A stretch of DNA of 64,000 nucleotides from positions 951,502 to 1,015,501 of the forward strand of contig NZ_LN881723.1 in the NCBI RefSeq assembly GCF_001457415.1. The letters are read 5' to 3'. Position 1 is the first letter of the stretch, and each line of letters begins with the position of its first letter. Shown in pieces: positions 61,706-64,000 of the stretch. Origin of the DNA: Gorillibacterium timonense (GTDB lineage Bacteria; Bacillota; Bacilli; Paenibacillales; NBRC-103111). The notes under the pieces are model-generated. The model made no database searches, had not been told where the DNA came from, and saw nothing but the letters and a program-made list of their open reading frames with translations. Made by a program: the position numbers and the translations under genes.

Positions 61706-63159
61706 TCCGCGCTGGTGAGAGCGAGGCCTTCCGCCGTATCCTTCCAGGTGAGGCTTGGGAACTGCTTCGCCAATTCCGTAAGCTCCAGATACGTGAAGTC
61801 GTTTCGTTGGATCGCTTTTCCCGAAGCAAGCGAAACCTTCACCGCTTTGCCGCCTTTGGTCAGCACGAGCGTCTGCTCCTTGCCGCCTTTCCATTCGGCG
61901 CTAGCGCCGATCAGGGGAGCCGCGAGACGAGAGAGGATGTAGACCTTGCCCTTATCTCGAATGACCGGGATTTTCCCGGAGAACTCCACACCGTTGACGG
62001 TATACTTTTCTTCTCCGATCTGCACGGAGTAGCGCTTGGCTCCGGCTTTCCGCAACGCAGTGAACAGTTGAGAGAACACATCATCCGCTTCGATATCCGG
62101 GGTAATGCCCACTTCGTTCACTACATTACCGTCCGGAGTGAAGTATTCATAGGTGGTCAGCTTGAGCATAGCGCCGTCCGGCTCGAAATCCTGTACCTGC
62201 TGAATCACGCCTTTGCCGTAAGTGGTCATACCGATGAGTGTGGCAATTCCGTGATCCTGTAGCATACCGGCGAGCATTTCGGACGCGCTGGCCGTGTCTT
62301 CGTCCACGAGGAGATAAACGGGAACGCCGATCGGAGTGCCGCCTTCAATCACTTCTTCATAGACTTCTCCGGTATTGTCCGTCAAATACATGAAGGTGCC
62401 CTTCTCGATAAATCTTTTTGCGATATCTTCCGCCGCTTGGACGTCGCCGCCGCCGTTGCCCCTCAGGTCCAGGATTAGCGACTTCATGCCCTTCGCCCGA
62501 AGATCTGCGAGCCCCTTGTCAAGCTCGGTCACGGTCCGTTCGCTGAAGGAGGTAAGCGCCAGATATCCGACATCTCCCGAGAAAAGCGAAGCCGTCGCGA
62601 GAGGATATTCGATCTTCTCCAACTCAAGTGTATATTTGAAGGTTTTCAGGCCGCGCAGAACCTCGACGGTAACGGTGCCTTTGTCCTCCTTAGGAAGCTG
62701 GTCGTAATAGACCTTGACGATATTGTCAACCGTTACCTTGACCCCATTCAGGGAGACCAGGAAATCGCCGGCCTTGATGCCGGCTTTCTCTGCGGAAGAA
62801 CCCTTTTCCACTTCCGTGATTTTGATTCGGCTGTCGACAGGCTTGAGATAGAAGCCCATGTTATAGTCGGTTCCGTTTATGTAATTGAAGAATTCCTTGG
62901 CTTCCGCCGAATTAAAATACTGGCTGTAAGGATCGTCCAAAGAATCGAGCATTCCCTGGATAGCCGCTTGTACCAAATCCTCTTCCGAGGCGCCCTTCAG
63001 ATAGTAATCTCGGATCAACTGCAAAACCTCTTCGATGCGCGAAGCGGATGTGGCCGACTGGGCTCCGGATGAAGATGCAGAGTCCGCATAAGCGGGGGCA
63101 GCTGTAAAAATAAGGGCGGAGCATAAGAAAGGGAGAAGAACGCGTTTGAGTGATTTCAC
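61702..63159 (-). CDS. Carboxy-terminal processing protease, CtpB-like
   Basis: 485 aa. Exported S41 protease: signal peptide (about 1-25, AYA end), PDZ domain (about 95-180), and protease core with a Ser291/Lys316/Gln320 set spaced exactly as in B. subtilis CtpB (25 and 4 residues); DLRGNGGG marks the core. The last 100 residues form a copper-amine-oxidase-N-like domain, as in the alkaline phosphatase at 45194. GTG 63159 with GAGGTG upstream. CtpB helps activate sigma-K in sporulation; a general envelope role is equally possible. Confidence 0.92.
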   Translation of the reverse strand: MKSLKRVLLPFLCSALIFTAAPAYADSASSSGAQSATSASRIEEVLQLIRDYYLKGASEEDLVQAAIQGMLDSLDDPYSQYFNSAEAKEFFNYINGTDYNMGFYLKPVDSRIKITEVEKGSSAEKAGIKAGDFLVSLNGVKVTVDNIVKVYYDQLPKEDKGTVTVEVLRGLKTFKYTLELEKIEYPLATASLFSGDVGYLALTSFSERTVTELDKGLADLRAKGMKSLILDLRGNGGGDVQAAEDIAKRFIEKGTFMYLTDNTGEVYEEVIEGGTPIGVPVYLLVDEDTASASEMLAGMLQDHGIATLIGMTTYGKGVIQQVQDFEPDGAMLKLTTYEYFTPDGNVVNEVGITPDIEADDVFSQLFTALRKAGAKRYSVQIGEEKYTVNGVEFSGKIPVIRDKGKVYILSRLAAPLIGASAEWKGGKEQTLVLTKGGKAVKVSLASGKAIQRNDFTYLELTELAKQFPSLTWKDTAEGLALTSAD

Positions 63160-63255
63160 GTGGAGTTTAGCACCTCAATGTAAAAGTTTTCCGGTTAGGA
63201 TGAACTAACTATAATCCGCGGTCAAAGGAAGCGTCAACTTGATTTTTTGGATTCA

Positions 63256-63285
63256 TGAGTAAATCTAAATAATTCGTTCATACTA
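63256..63285 (+). promoter_or_regulatory. Sigma-G promoter of the SASP gene
   Basis: TGAGTA (63256-63261), a 17-nt spacer, CATACTA (63279-63285). This closely matches the forespore sigma-G consensus (TGAATA / CATACTA). Confidence 0.82.
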
Positions 63286-63309
63286 CTCATTACTGGAGGT
63301 GAATAAGAG

Positions 63310-63540
63310 ATGGGCGCAGGAAGCCGCAGCAGCAACACCCTTGTCGTTCAGCAAGCGAGTCAAGCCCTGGATCAACTGAAGTATGAGGTTGCTCAAGAGC
63401 TTGGTATCCAAATCCCGGCTGACGGATATTATGGATACATGGCTACTCGTGATACCGGTGCGATCGGGGGACATATTACCCGCCGTCTTGTCGAAATCGC
63501 CGAACAGCAATTGGCTGGCAAATCCGGGTTCAGCCGCTAG
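63310..63540 (+). CDS. Small acid-soluble spore protein, alpha/beta type
   Basis: 76-aa spore DNA-protecting protein. Family helix 1 (ALDQLKYEVAQELGI, including the GPR protease cleavage region ELGIQ) and helix 2 (GGHITRRLVEIAEQQL) are clear. Made in the forespore and degraded on germination. ATG 63310 has GGAGGTG upstream and a sigma-G promoter. The IS end begins about 10 bp after the stop. Confidence 0.95.
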   Translation: MGAGSRSSNTLVVQQASQALDQLKYEVAQELGIQIPADGYYGYMATRDTGAIGGHITRRLVEIAEQQLAGKSGFSR

Positions 63541-63613
63541 AACAAAAGCAGAGGGTGTCCCAAAAGCAAGCTTTGGAACAACCTCAGGAGCAAATGGGAT
63601 AGCAAAAAAAACG

Positions 63614-63660
63614 AAACGAAGGAGCTAAGCGGACCGTTCTCGCTTAGCTCCTTCGTTTTT
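63614..63660 (-). terminator. Hairpin at the end of the transposase gene
   Basis: An 18-bp inverted repeat AAACGAAGGAGCTAAGCG (63614-63631)/CGCTTAGCTCCTTCGTTT (63641-63658), with T-tracts on both strands. The transposase stop codon lies inside the stem. Confidence 0.8.
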
Positions 63661-63999
63661 GGCGTCTATCGCTGCCTTCTTGAGCAAATTGTGGGCAAGC
63701 GACAACCACCCGACCTCGAGGCTCACCTTTGGTAAGCCTCGAAGCAGGAATCGTCTAAAGCCCCGGTTGTTCTTGATATCGCCAAACACAGGCTCTGGCT
63801 CAATCATGCGTTGTACGGCTAAGGCGTACCCTTCTGCACTGCGGAGCTTCTGTCTGGCCTGGTTCTTGAGCTGCATATATTTCATGCTGACCCTAATCTC
63901 ACGATTCCCTTGTGCTTTCGTACACTGTGATTTCAGCGGACAGTCCTCGCAGCTTGTGCTTCGGTAATGCCGGTATTCGATTTCATATCCGCTTTCCGT
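63625..63999 (-). CDS. IS1182-type transposase, C-terminal part
   Basis: The frame is open to the window edge, so about 124 C-terminal codons are seen. A zinc-knuckle-like CEDCPLKSQC is followed by ARQKLRSAEGYAL, EPEPVFGDIKNNRGFRRF with the third catalytic acid (E in EPVFGDIK) and LLRGLPKV, then LAHNLLK. This is the usual end of IS1182-family DDE transposases. No frameshift or stop is seen in this part, so the copy may be intact. The start lies outside the window. Confidence 0.85.
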   Translation of the reverse strand, partial: TESGYEIEYRHYRSTSCEDCPLKSQCTKAQGNREIRVSMKYMQLKNQARQKLRSAEGYALAVQRMIEPEPVFGDIKNNRGFRRFLLRGLPKVSLEVGWLSLAHNLLKKAAIDAKNEGAKRERSA

Positions 64000-64000
64000 C

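Larger units (their letters stand above)
63551..63999. mobile_element. IS1182-type insertion sequence, one end (partial)
   Basis: The element probably begins at GAGGGTGTCCCAAAAG (63551-63566), which looks like an IS terminal inverted repeat. It contains the transposase gene reading leftward and leaves the window at the right edge. The other end is not visible. Confidence 0.6.

Overview
The window is a chromosomal segment of a spore-forming, mid-GC Firmicute, most likely a member of the Paenibacillaceae (Paenibacillus/Cohnella type). This is an inference from content. It holds sporulation and germination genes (an alpha/beta SASP with a good sigma-G promoter, CwlJ, GerQ, a YjcZ-type microprotein), Firmicute-only replication genes (dnaB, dnaI), a tryptophan T-box leader, the coproheme enzyme HemQ, futalosine-pathway menaquinone genes, and two exported enzymes carrying copper-amine-oxidase-N-like tails, a combination common in Paenibacillaceae. 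There are no rRNA or tRNA genes, no CRISPR array and no intact prophage. The only clear mobile element is a partial IS1182-type copy at the right edge.

Layout. 1-4.4 kb: an ABC-2 type ATPase with the first codons of its permease, a truncated methyltransferase in an AT-rich patch, and the KtrB-KtrA potassium uptake operon behind a sigma-A promoter and an attenuator-like hairpin. 4.4-9.5 kb: a CPBP membrane protease convergent with, and overlapping, a uvrC that carries a large acidic insertion; then trxA and an anchored protein of unknown function. 9.5-17.1 kb: an MFS exporter, a FIST sensor plus soluble chemoreceptor pair, dnaB-dnaI, and hemQ, which appears to start at CTG. 17.1-23.6 kb: an ACT-domain regulator and its UPF0210 partner separated by a repeat-rich spacer, then NDH-2 and ferredoxin/thioredoxin reductase-like flavoproteins. 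23.7-37.6 kb: glycosyltransferase 8, a GH73 hydrolase cassette, purine nucleoside phosphorylase, an AT-rich peptidase E island, Fe-S assembly proteins (YutM, NifU-C), MqnE, YutJ, YuzB, an SDR, a HEPN-like protein, a UbiD decarboxylase and a thioredoxin-like protein. 37.7-44.8 kb: DUF2515, MurJ-type flippase, ThuA, DUF456, HAD phosphatase and asparagine synthetase. 45-50 kb: alkaline phosphatase followed at once by an ABC ATPase and a permease whose C-terminus is fused in frame to a lipoprotein. 50-54.7 kb: a cell-envelope operon (membrane protein, CvpA/transglutaminase fusion, HAD, PBP2). 54.8-64 kb: MFS, YjcZ, Toprim, heme O synthase, CwlJ-GerQ, YfhP, trpS, CtpB, SASP and the IS end.

How the parts fit. 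Several genes serve the respiratory chain: NDH-2, YutJ, MqnE and the UbiD protein for menaquinone, HemQ and CtaB for heme. Others serve the envelope: MurJ, PBP2, GH73, GT8, CtpB. A third set serves spores: CwlJ with its localising partner GerQ, SASP, YjcZ. Most convergent gene pairs are separated by strong hairpins, which makes the operon boundaries easy to read.

The most unusual locus is 45.2-49.8 kb. An alkaline phosphatase is coupled to an ABC transporter whose permease has a His/Asp/Glu-rich extracytoplasmic loop and a fused DUF3299-like lipoprotein. I read it as a candidate metal-handling system supplying a zinc enzyme. That reading is inference.
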